Shown here: piece after piece, positions 10,097-19,278 of the stretch | Layout of the letters: the number at the start of each line of letters is the position of its first letter | Position numbering within the stretch: the stretch's first letter is position 1 | Assembly: GCA_039105265.1 (NCBI GenBank) | Contig: JAPFFF010000007.1 | Coordinates: 620,001-684,000, forward strand | DNA: 64,000 nt | Reading direction: 5' to 3' | Source: Tritrichomonas musculus | Taxonomy: Eukaryota; Parabasalia; Tritrichomonadida; Tritrichomonadidae | Program-made: the position numbers and the translations under genes | Notes under the pieces: generated by a model | What the model saw: the letters and a program-made list of their open reading frames with translations, nothing else | What the model was told of the DNA's origin: nothing | Database searches by the model: none

Positions 10097-11152
10097 TTAT
10101 ATGTTAGAATAAGGATTTGGAGCTCCACTTAATTGCTGCTGTGTATATCCTGCTGTTGGATATTGAGGTTGACCTGGATAACCTTGATTTTGCTGATTTG
10201 GATCTTTAGGTTGCTGCTGTGGATATTGTTGTTGTTGCTGCTGCTGTGGATATTGTTGCTGTGTAGTTGAATACTGTGGTTGTGATCCAGGATATTGCTG
10301 TGCTGGATACTGCTGCTGAGGAGGATATTGCTGATTTTGCGATGTTGGATATTGTTGCTGTGGATAACCTTGCTGCCCTGGCATTTGCTGTCCTGGCATT
10401 TGCTGGGCTCCTGGAAGTGGTTGTCCAGGATATGGCTGAGTTCCAGAAATTGGCTGATTCATTACTTGCCCAGGATATGTCTGCTGTGGATATTGCTGCT
10501 GCGTATATTGTGGCATCGTTCCTGGTTGCATTCCTGGTTGCATTCCTGGTTGCATGGGATATCCAGTATTGTATTGTGGCATCATTCCTGGTTGCATTCC
10601 TATTGGAACTGCTCCCATCATTGAATTACCAACGTTGACCATTCCCATCATTGCACCTTGGAAACCCATACCAGGTTGCATTGGCATCATTCCTGGCTGC
10701 ATCATTCCTGGTTGCATCATTCCTGGTTGCATCATTCCTGGCTGCATCATAGGTATGTTTACGAATGGAGTTGCTCCCATAGGTGCAAGATGGATAACTA
10801 AGTGGATTTGTCCCCCTTTTTTAGCACGCCTTGAAGGAACCAAATCATACCATTGGTCTAAAACCATACCAAAAGGTACGGAAGTCAATTGAATTTCAAG
10901 TGACGACATATGATCATCTTTATTAACATCTTCATCATACATATTAAGAATAAGACATTGCCTTGAGATATCATTAATTGTAAAGTGAAATTCTTCATTC
11001 CAACGTGGAGTTAGTGTATTCATCTTTGTTTTTGTTTTATTTTTTTTAGCTCCATCTATTGAAAGAACGACATAAGGATCGCTTTTAGAAAAAACATCCA
11101 TTTTAGGAATATTTTTTGCTTCGATTACTTTGACATTAAGTTGATAAGACAT
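10097..11152 (-). CDS. C2-domain protein with Met/Pro/Gln-rich tail
   Basis: Residues 1-125 form a complete C2 domain: VIEAKNIPKMDVFSKSDPYV, then TKTKMNTLTPRWNEEFHF, then YDEDVNKDD. The Asp residues that bind calcium (about D19, D25, D73, D75 and D79/80) are present, so calcium-dependent phospholipid binding is likely. Residues 137-215 carry repeats of MQPGM, and residues 215-351 are rich in YPQQ, YPGQ and QQQ, a flexible tail of the kind seen in plant SRC2-like and other C2 proteins. The tail's simple repeats also make the antisense frames look open, which is a composition effect. Single C2 domain, no membrane segment; probably a cytosolic membrane-recruited protein. Confidence 0.8.
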   Translation of the reverse strand: MSYQLNVKVIEAKNIPKMDVFSKSDPYVVLSIDGAKKNKTKTKMNTLTPRWNEEFHFTINDISRQCLILNMYDEDVNKDDHMSSLEIQLTSVPFGMVLDQWYDLVPSRRAKKGGQIHLVIHLAPMGATPFVNIPMMQPGMMQPGMMQPGMMQPGMMPMQPGMGFQGAMMGMVNVGNSMMGAVPIGMQPGMMPQYNTGYPMQPGMQPGMQPGTMPQYTQQQYPQQTYPGQVMNQPISGTQPYPGQPLPGAQQMPGQQMPGQQGYPQQQYPTSQNQQYPPQQQYPAQQYPGSQPQYSTTQQQYPQQQQQQQYPQQQPKDPNQQNQGYPGQPQYPTAGYTQQQLSGAPNPYSNI

Positions 11153-11665
11153 GGATTTTAGCTAATCAAAAAAAAATTAATTTTTAGTGATTTTTTGTGA
11201 AAATTTTGACCGTAAGTTTTAAAATTTTTTTTCAATATGAAAAATTTTGATTTTTTTCAAAAAGTTATCTCTTTAAACTAAAAAACTCTTAATATTCATT
11301 TCAAATATATTATTAATATTAATTACAAGTATATTTTGAATTAAATTAAAAATTTGATAATTAAAATTTATTTTTACTACAAAAATATTATTTTTTTAAT
11401 AAGATATATAGATTTTTATAATTATCAATTAAAACATTAATATCTCCTGAAATTTTAAGAAAAAATAAAAATATTTAAGGATACTTATGATATGTTAAAG
11501 TATTTATATTATTTCATAATATAATAAATTAAAAATGCGAATTTATAAATGAAGTAAAACAAGATAAAATTTCAATGAGTTCACACAAAAATTTATTAAT
11601 AAAACGAACTTCACTTTAATTTTTAATTCACTAGGTGAAATTGATATTTAGTCTGTTTATAAATT
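11153..11665. other. Divergent intergenic region (C2 protein / POLA2)
   Basis: 513 bases of AT-rich DNA. TCACTTT at 11611-11617 fits the trichomonad initiator consensus on the plus strand, but it is 49 bases before the POLA2 ATG, farther than typical. Otherwise only poly-A/T tracts are visible. Confidence 0.4.
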
Positions 11666-12799
11666 ATGTCTTCAATCCGTCATATTGATGCATTTAAGGG
11701 CCAACACCCCCGCTTTTTTAATCAAAATGTAGATAGTTTGCAAAAAGACTTACAAAAATATGTCAAAATGATGGGGAAGCGTCTAAAAAAAAGGAATAAC
11801 ATTGAACATTATACGTATAATTTACAAGAGGCAGGAACTGATGAAGTTTATGTTTATGGTAGAATTTATGCAGGTTTTCAAGATGATGATCCTACAGAAA
11901 AATTAACAGAAAAAAATGCTGAAATTCATTTCATTTCAAAATTCGAAAATGTACCTTATTTAAAAATTGATTACCAGAAGGATGTTATCGATGGATTATT
12001 TAGGGGCCAGATAATTGCCGCCCGAGGAACTGTTGATACAAATGTTTTTCATGCATCACAAATTTTTACAGATTGTAGAACTTCAAATCCAACCATACTT
12101 CCAGATGATTTCAATGCACGCATAATCGCTGTTTCTGGTCCATATGACTTTGATACATTTGAACCCCTGGATGAACTTAACGCTAAAATTAAAAGCTACA
12201 AACCAGATCTTGTCATTTTCTTTGGTCCTTTTGCATCGCAGACATGTAAACAATTAACATCCAAAGATTGTAAGTATACCGCTCAAGAACTTACTGAAGA
12301 AGTTATGAACCACTTGGGAAATGGCATTGATGATGCTATCTTTATTCCATCGAGTACTGACCTTCTTTCGATTCCAACAATTCCCCGTCCAATTTTCCCA
12401 TATAATTCAGATCAAATTTTAAGTTCTGATCCGACTTTTATAACTGTGAAAGGTGATCTAGAAATTACAGCAACTGCAAACGATCTTCAAATGCTTATTG
12501 GTCAACAATATAATGGACATGGTTCAAAACGTGAGGAAATTCCTAAGCAAATTGCTCATCAATGTAGTGCTTGCCCTGCTATGGATTCAACGGTTCAAAT
12601 ACAGTATTTATCATCACTTGTTCCCGAATCAACTCCACATATATTTTTAAGTTCTACCATATTCTTCGATCTAATTAGTAATATTGATGGAACAAATGTG
12701 ATATATGTTAGACAATATATTAAATCATTGAGTTTTACAGTAATTAATGTGAAAGGTAATGAAATTACTGCAGAAGTTAAAAAAGACTTTAATCAATGA
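11666..12799 (+). CDS. DNA polymerase alpha subunit B (primase-polymerase accessory subunit)
   Basis: The B subunit holds the Pol alpha catalytic subunit and primase together at replication origins and Okazaki starts. Residues about 1-60 match the family entry (MGKRLKKRNNIEHYTYN). An OB-fold follows (DEVYVYGRIYAG, then FRGQIIAARGTVD). The inactive phosphoesterase-fold domain starts with RIIAVSGPYDFDTFEPLDEL near residue 150 and has KPDLVIFFGPFAS and IFIPSSTDLLSIPTIPRPIFPY, each aligning with POLA2. At 377 residues it is much shorter than the usual 550-600, because the N-terminal helical domain that binds partners elsewhere is missing. The gene stands 470 bases left of a transposon. Confidence 0.85.
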   Translation: MSSIRHIDAFKGQHPRFFNQNVDSLQKDLQKYVKMMGKRLKKRNNIEHYTYNLQEAGTDEVYVYGRIYAGFQDDDPTEKLTEKNAEIHFISKFENVPYLKIDYQKDVIDGLFRGQIIAARGTVDTNVFHASQIFTDCRTSNPTILPDDFNARIIAVSGPYDFDTFEPLDELNAKIKSYKPDLVIFFGPFASQTCKQLTSKDCKYTAQELTEEVMNHLGNGIDDAIFIPSSTDLLSIPTIPRPIFPYNSDQILSSDPTFITVKGDLEITATANDLQMLIGQQYNGHGSKREEIPKQIAHQCSACPAMDSTVQIQYLSSLVPESTPHIFLSSTIFFDLISNIDGTNVIYVRQYIKSLSFTVINVKGNEITAEVKKDFNQ

Positions 12800-13268
12800 T
12801 TTTTAAGATTAAAATAATAGATATTGTTACAACTTACTCTTTCTATTTATATTAATATTTTGTTAATAATCTCATTTCTATGAAATATCAAATTAAATTA
12901 TTTGGAAAATGCAATGATTTAAAATAAGCTAACAGACATGTTATTTTTCTAATATTGATTACCTTCATAATTATTGCACTACTGTCCTGTATTAGCAATA
13001 TTTTTACCATATAAAAAAATAAATATGATGATAATTGAATATTTTCTATGCGAATTATTAAATTTATTCATAATACCATATTTTTAATTAACATTTATAG
13101 CAAGTTTATCTAGAAAAATTTTAAATATTATAAGCAATTTGAAACATATACAAGCAAATACATCATACTTTTATTAAAGCTTTTTATGAAATACAAAATA
13201 AATCATTTTTCTTTTGAAATGATTTTCTCAGAATGTCAAATAGTTCACAAATCATAATTAAAAAAAAA
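12800..13268. other. Spacer between POLA2 and the transposon
   Basis: 469 bases of AT-rich DNA with no protein-like frame or obvious repeat. It was probably part of the original spacer between POLA2 and CYFIP before the transposon inserted. Confidence 0.4.
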
Positions 13269-13308
13269 TACCCATGTTTTCACCTTTGACTATGAGTTTT
13301 CCACTTTT
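13267..13308 (+). repeat. Left terminal inverted repeat of the transposon
   Basis: 42 bases starting AATACCCATGTTTTCACC, the exact reverse complement of 19182-19223. The repeat includes the TA target site at 13269-13270. Confidence 0.9.
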
Positions 13309-13770
13309 CTTAGGTTTATTCAATTCATGTCACTTCATCTTTTTTTGATATAATTTCATGAAGATAATGAAATTAAGTTAAAAGTGAATTGACATTTCTT
13401 TTTTCATGAATTATTTGGTTATTTTTAAATTTTGGTAAAATTAAAAGGGAATATTATTTTTATCAATATATATTTAAACTAAAAATCATATAAATTTATA
13501 ATTTTAATTGGATGAAATAAAGATAATTGAAAATATATTTATTTAGAATGATAATATTTGAATATTTGAAAGATGATATTCAAATTTTATCTTTCAAATT
13601 CAATAGGGATTATCAATTAGATGAAGGCCAAAGGATCAGACAAAATTCTGTTAAATTGAGCTAATAGTAATAGATTGCAATAGAAATCGTATTTTCACGG
13701 TAAAAAAGTGATACTTTTAACAAGGTAAAAAAGTACCAAATATAAATTTATTTTTATGATCTAATGAATT

Positions 13771-14027
13771 CAAAACAAACGAAGAACATCTTCATACTAA
13801 ATGTACATTAATACACAAATGTATTTTACTATTTGATTTCAAAAAATTATGTTTAAGTGATGAATTATCTAACAATTTAAAATTTTTAAATTTAAAACTC
13901 AAAGCAAACGAAGATCATCTTCATACTGAATGTACATCAATACACAAATTTATTTTACTTTTTGATTTCACAAAAATTTTCCGGTGATGAATTATCTAAT
14001 AATTTAAAATTTTTGAATTTAGAATTA
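13771..14027 (+). repeat. 129-bp direct tandem repeat inside the transposon
   Basis: Two imperfect copies with a 129-base period (13771-13899 and 13900-about 14027), each beginning CAAA(A/G)CAAACGAAG and containing CATCTTCATACT and TGATGAATTATCTAA. Transposons often carry subterminal repeats as transposase binding sites, so this could be one; that is inference. Confidence 0.7.
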
Positions 14028-14402
14028 ATTAATCAAAGACAAACCAAAAATAATCAAAGCCAGATTAATTCAAAACCAAATCTAGCAAAATGTGAGTAAT
14101 AAATTAAGATAAACCTAGCGGCAGTGATATGAAATATAATTTCTATTATAAAGTGCCCCAAAAAAATAGGGGTCACATTCAATAAAATAGGGGTTGACGA
14201 TCAAGTTAAGAAAAAATTGAATATTTTTTCAGAAAATATAATTTTAAGAAAAAAAAATTTTTCAAATATTTTTTTCTCAAAATAAATTTTTATTATCGTT
14301 TTCCCTTGAAATTAATTATTTTTTGAATTGACCCCCTTTATTTCTCTCACTTTAGATATTTTGGTTTTTCTTAAATTAATTTAAGAAATAATATAATAAA
14401 TA

Positions 14403-16655
14403 ATGAGTTCACGTAATGTTTTACAAGCATTTGCTTCTCTATACAGGTTCCTAGATGATAATTCAGACAATAGCGAAGAACATTTCGATGACATATTATC
14501 AAAGCCTCAAAACAGTTCTGCGCAAAATCTAATAAGCTCTTTTCAAGACCTTCTAAACTCAAAGAAGAATCAGCAAAATCAAAATATTTCGCAGTCTTTT
14601 TGTCATCAATATTTTACTCTTCCTCAAGTCCAAATCAAATCTAGTATTGGACAGCCTAATTCGTCGTTAAGTATTATTAATAATAACACAGAGAATACTT
14701 CGCAATCTTTGAGTCATCAATATTTTACTCTTCCTCAAGTCCAAATCAAATCTAGTATTGGACAGCCAAATTCATTTACAAATCCTTCAATCCAGCCTAA
14801 TTCGTCGTTAAGTATTATTAATAACACAGATAATTCAAATGCAAATTATGAATCTCAGCATTTCATAGTAACGGATGAATTTTTGGAAAAATGTTATGAA
14901 GCACACCTTTTACATTCATACAACAATTATAAATCATTGAAGAAAGAGATGGAAAAGCATTACAAAGGACTTAATAAAGTTAGTTTAAAATCATTCAAAA
15001 ACATTTGCCAGACTGCATTCACATTAATAAAATCTAGAGGAAAAAGTAATTTTAATTTCAATAACATAATTGATCTGTTAAACTTGGAATACGATATTGT
15101 GAAAGATGAAGATTTAAAATACAATAAACAATATCGTATTCCTCAAAATGGACTGATATGCATGAATGGTCCTTGGTCATCTGACGAAACTGATAAACTA
15201 ATAAATGTTATAAATCGGGGCCTTTCAACAGGAGAAATACTTTCTAATAAGCATAATATAGATTGGATCAAGGTATCGAAGCATATGGTTGGAAGATCTG
15301 GAAAACAATGTTACGATAAATTCAGATCCTTACCGAAAAGCGACATGGTCCTTCGCCATAAAGAAACAATAAAAAGTTATAACTTCAACACAATGCTTCT
15401 TGGATCATTTTCTGATTTTGAGGAAAACGAAATGGCCACAGAAATTATCAAAAGAATAAATAACAAAGAAGTCGTTACCTTATTAGATGTTGCTGGGATG
15501 GCCATTAAGAAATATTATAGTCCAATTTCTTTGGCAACAAGATATCTTATAATCAAATCTATTCGCCAACATAAATGGCCTTTCGACGAAAATGGAGAAA
15601 TTATTATCTCTAATTTTGAAGAAAAGGTTCAAAGTTTATTCGATATCGCAAGTGATACACCACATATACTAATGAACGAGGTTCAAATGCGAAATTTTTC
15701 AGCTAGCTTATCTTGGTGCAGGCGGTTTTTAGATAGACATGGACTTAGTATGCGCAAACCTCATAACGAAAGGCGAGGAGAGGTTAATATGAGATTTGTT
15801 AAAAAATACTTAAAAGCTCTTGCAAAAGCAGTAGCAAAATATGGAGCATCAAGAATAATCAATATGGATGAAACCTTCATCCATACTTACAATTTTGAAC
15901 AAAAAGTAGTCGGCATTAAAAATCAAGAAACAAGAGAAGTTGTTAGAGGGGAGAAGTTTAATGCAAAAGAGGGAACAACAGTTATTGCATCGATTCAAAT
16001 GCAGTTAGAACAAAGAATTCCCTTGGTTATTGTAGCCAAGGGAAAAACTAAATTATCAGAGAAGAAGTATGGAGTTGAAGACACAGAAGAAGAAGAAGAA
16101 GAGGAAGAATGGAACAGTGAAATAGATGAAGAGAAAGAAGAAGAAGATAAGGAATTAATTGTCCATTCACCAAGTGGATGGACAAATAGAGAAGTCATGG
16201 TGAAATATCTGAAATGGCTCTCAAAGAAAATGAATGATGAGCCATTTGCACTTGTTTTTGACGTTTACAAATCCCACCTTGATAAGGAAGTCAGAAAAGA
16301 AGCTAAAAGGTTAGGAATCAAATTAATTTATGTGCCAGCATGTGGGACTGGTAAGTACCAGCCCCTCGACATCAGAGTATTTGGTGTATTAAAAAAAGAA
16401 ATAGCAAATTATGAAAAAAAAAATGCAATACCAGAAGACATTGCGAGATATAAATATATTTATAAAATGCTGAAAAATATTTGGAAGAGAATGAACATAA
16501 AGGTTCTCGAAGAGGGGTGGAAAATTCCTGGATTCTCAAACGATAATGAGTTATCATCTAATGTAAATACTGAATCATCAGATGAATTAGAAGAAATAAC
16601 AAATACCGATGACACTGATTACCATCCATCTAGTGATGAAGACAATTCTTCTTAA
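14403..16655 (+). CDS. Pogo/Tigger-like transposase with N-terminal Myb/SANT domain
   Basis: A 750-residue DDE transposase. Residues 1-150 are Ser/Asn/Gln rich and contain an internal duplication (HQYFTLPQVQIKSSIGQPNS at about 68-87 and 106-125). A Myb/SANT domain spans about 255-310 (GPWSSDETDKL, then WIKVSKHMVGRSGKQCYDKF). A CENP-B/Tc5-type helix-turn-helix follows at about 425-460 (SLSWCRRFLDRHGLSMRKPH). The catalytic DDE_1 domain has D489 (INMDET), D620 (LVFDVYKSH) and D656 (YQPLD), the DDD set of pogo elements with 35 residues between the last two. An acidic insert (about 558-585, EEEEEEEE) interrupts it. The acidic tail after 690 is disordered. All catalytic residues are present, so the enzyme may be active. 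Confidence 0.85.
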   Translation: MSSRNVLQAFASLYRFLDDNSDNSEEHFDDILSKPQNSSAQNLISSFQDLLNSKKNQQNQNISQSFCHQYFTLPQVQIKSSIGQPNSSLSIINNNTENTSQSLSHQYFTLPQVQIKSSIGQPNSFTNPSIQPNSSLSIINNTDNSNANYESQHFIVTDEFLEKCYEAHLLHSYNNYKSLKKEMEKHYKGLNKVSLKSFKNICQTAFTLIKSRGKSNFNFNNIIDLLNLEYDIVKDEDLKYNKQYRIPQNGLICMNGPWSSDETDKLINVINRGLSTGEILSNKHNIDWIKVSKHMVGRSGKQCYDKFRSLPKSDMVLRHKETIKSYNFNTMLLGSFSDFEENEMATEIIKRINNKEVVTLLDVAGMAIKKYYSPISLATRYLIIKSIRQHKWPFDENGEIIISNFEEKVQSLFDIASDTPHILMNEVQMRNFSASLSWCRRFLDRHGLSMRKPHNERRGEVNMRFVKKYLKALAKAVAKYGASRIINMDETFIHTYNFEQKVVGIKNQETREVVRGEKFNAKEGTTVIASIQMQLEQRIPLVIVAKGKTKLSEKKYGVEDTEEEEEEEEWNSEIDEEKEEEDKELIVHSPSGWTNREVMVKYLKWLSKKMNDEPFALVFDVYKSHLDKEVRKEAKRLGIKLIYVPACGTGKYQPLDIRVFGVLKKEIANYEKKNAIPEDIARYKYIYKMLKNIWKRMNIKVLEEGWKIPGFSNDNELSSNVNTESSDELEEITNTDDTDYHPSSDEDNSS

Positions 16656-19181
16656 TTATTTTAATAAATTTTTATCTTTATCTTTGATTTTTATTTTTTA
16701 AATAATACCAATTAAGAATATAAATCATAAATGAATAAAATTCATAAGAAATATTATTTAAAAATAATTTCATTTTAATATATATATATATTTTTCTTTT
16801 TTTTAACTATTTCAAATTTCGACTTCAGAAGGTGAATTATATGGTGAAAAATCAAACACGGCTTGTTAAAATTTATCTTTCATGGCTCTTACTCATCATT
16901 TTTTTTTTTTTTTTTTTTTTTTTACTAAGTGAAAAAGAAAGTTTAAAAAATAATTTAAAAGCAAAATAAAACTTGAATTAAGTTAAATAGCAGTTTTAAT
17001 TCATTTTTTAATTTGAAAAAAAAATTTATTTTTTATTTTAGAGGTGAGACTGCGAAATTTTAAATGAACTTTTTTAGGAATAATAATCAACAAAATTAAA
17101 AATAAATTAAAAATATAGTATTATGGTTTTGTTACCTTTTCATATCATATACTTTTTTTCAGATTTAATCAAAAAAAATTGAAATTGTATTGATATTTCA
17201 AAATGTCATAATTCATATATTCGTCATTATTTTTTCTTTTCAACCATTAAATTTCATTTGTATATAGATGATATCTATTTTTTAATAAGAAAGCTATTCA
17301 ATGAATGCGTTTTTGGTCAAAATTCAAAAAAATATTTTTCAATTTAAAGAGAAATTTTCTTCTATATTAAAGACCAAAGGGATAACTATAGTTTATCTCT
17401 TAACTTATCTGGTGCTGGCAAACATATCAAAATATTTTTAAAAAATTTTTTACAATTTTAGCTAGGATTGAGGTTTAATATTGAATATAATTCTATATAC
17501 GTTAATGATGTAAACTTCACAAATATCTAAATAATTTCATTTGTTTTTATTTTGGTATCAACCTCACAATAAGTATTTATTTTAATATTTATCAATAATT
17601 TACCAAAAAAATCATGCTTATAATTAGATGATAGTTAGTTAAGTCATAAAAAATCATTATTTTGATTTATAATTCTTAGTCGAAGATTTTAATATTATAT
17701 TCACATCTATATATTAAATATTGATAATTAAATTATTTATTATTTTGAGTAAATAGAATTTTTTTATTAAGATAAAATTGAAATTATAATAAGATAGATG
17801 CTATTCAATTTTAAAAATAGATTTATAGCTAAAAATCTGAAAAAAATATTAGTGAAATTATCATAAATAGCATTTAATTCTGGAATAAAATAATATGTAT
17901 TAATATTATTAAAAAATACCAAAAATTTTCGCAGCCTCACCTCTTTTATTTTTGTTCATGAAAAAAGTTTTTTCTGATTTTTCAAATAGTCTTTTAGTTT
18001 AAATTGATACTATTAAAAAATGTTTATTATATATTTTTAAATAAATAAAATAATAATAAAAATAGTCTGAATTAATACTAATTTTAATATTCCAAATAAA
18101 AGAGAAGCTTTTTATTTGATAATTAGTTCAAGTTATGATGTGAAATGAATATGAAAATATGATTTAAAATGGAGTAACAATGCGATTTATCTGAATTTTT
18201 GAATATTTTAAATTAGAAATTGTGAATTATTGATAGTTGCATCTTTTTCAATGATTTTATCATTGAATAATTGAGTATCTAAAATTCATATTTTTTTTAA
18301 TAATATCTCATTGTTTTTTATTTGAAAAACGATATTTTTATTATTTGTTAAATTTCTTAAATATATAAAAAATTATTATTAACAATGAAAAAACAATTTT
18401 TAAAAGCAGTGATATAATGATTTTTTTTCTTTGATGATGACTTAATGAGAGTATAAATCATTATAAAATTATGCTAATTAATAGTTTCTCTTTTCTTAAA
18501 ATAGATCAAATATTAATATAAAGCTATTCATAAAATTTTCCGAATTATTATTTTTAATTATCATTTTAAAATAACTAAAAAAAAAAAAGAGTTTAACTCT
18601 TGTGATAAATAAATATCATGTTTATTTTTCATGAATCCAAAAAACCGTTGTGATAAAAAAGAAATAATATGGTCGATGAAAAATTAAAAATCACTTTTTT
18701 TTGTTTTTTGAAAAATTCTTCCAATAAATAAAAAATTTTAAAAAAACAAATTTGTCGAAAATGCTTCAATGGCTATAAAAATGGATATGAATATTGAACT
18801 TTTTGAACCAAAAATGTAAGATTTTGGTGATCATATGTTTATCTAAAAATTTATAAATACAGTATTTTCATTTTTTATTTTGACTTTTCAATTGATCTTA
18901 TTGGTCGAAATATTTGTAAATCAAATATGATTGGAAAATCAAAAATTTTGAGTTATTACCATTAAACAAAAGAGGATCAAGCAATATATAAAAGTTTCAT
19001 ATTTGAGCTTCTGAAATAAACAAATTTGTTAAAAAAAAAAGGAAAAAATGAAGTGAAAATTTTTAAATAACGTATTTTTTACACAACGATCATATTTTGA
19101 ATATTCTCAAAAATTAATATGACATCATAAATGATATGCTATATAGAAAAAATTGAAATACTCATTTCACTGTTTTCTTTC
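16656..19181. other. Noncoding right part of the transposon
   Basis: 2.5 kb of AT-rich DNA between the transposase and the right inverted repeat. It has a T run at 16899-16923, no convincing coding frame on either strand and no clear repeat. Its length is unexplained; it may be a dead second gene or another inserted sequence. Confidence 0.5.
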
Positions 19182-19223
19182 AAAAGTGGAAAACTCATAG
19201 TCAAAGGTGAAAACATGGGTATT
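19182..19223 (-). repeat. Right terminal inverted repeat of the transposon
   Basis: 42 bases ending GGTGAAAACATGGGTATT, the exact inverse of 13267-13308, with the TA target site at 19221-19222. Confidence 0.9.
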
Positions 19224-19278
19224 CAAATTGATTTAATATTTGAAAAAGTTATGAGGAAAATATCTTAAAAATTTTAAC

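Larger units (their letters stand above)
13271..19220. mobile_element. Pogo/Tigger-like DNA transposon, 5.95 kb, apparently intact
   Basis: The element is bounded by perfect 42-bp inverted repeats (13267-13308 and 19182-19223). The ends read CCCATG...CATGGG flanked by TA on both sides (13269-13270 and 19221-19222), the target duplication of the Tc1/mariner/pogo superfamily. The single gene inside (14403-16655) encodes a transposase with CENP-B-type HTH and DDD residues, consistent with that superfamily. The element is long for a pogo-type: 1.1 kb of noncoding DNA lies left of the transposase and 2.5 kb right. Identical ends and an open transposase frame suggest recent activity. Its right end sits only 58 bases before the CYFIP start codon. 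Confidence 0.85.

Noticed and set aside
10267-10892. Open plus-strand frames opposite the C2 protein tail
   Set aside because: Composition effect of the CAA/CCA/ATG-rich tail on the minus strand.
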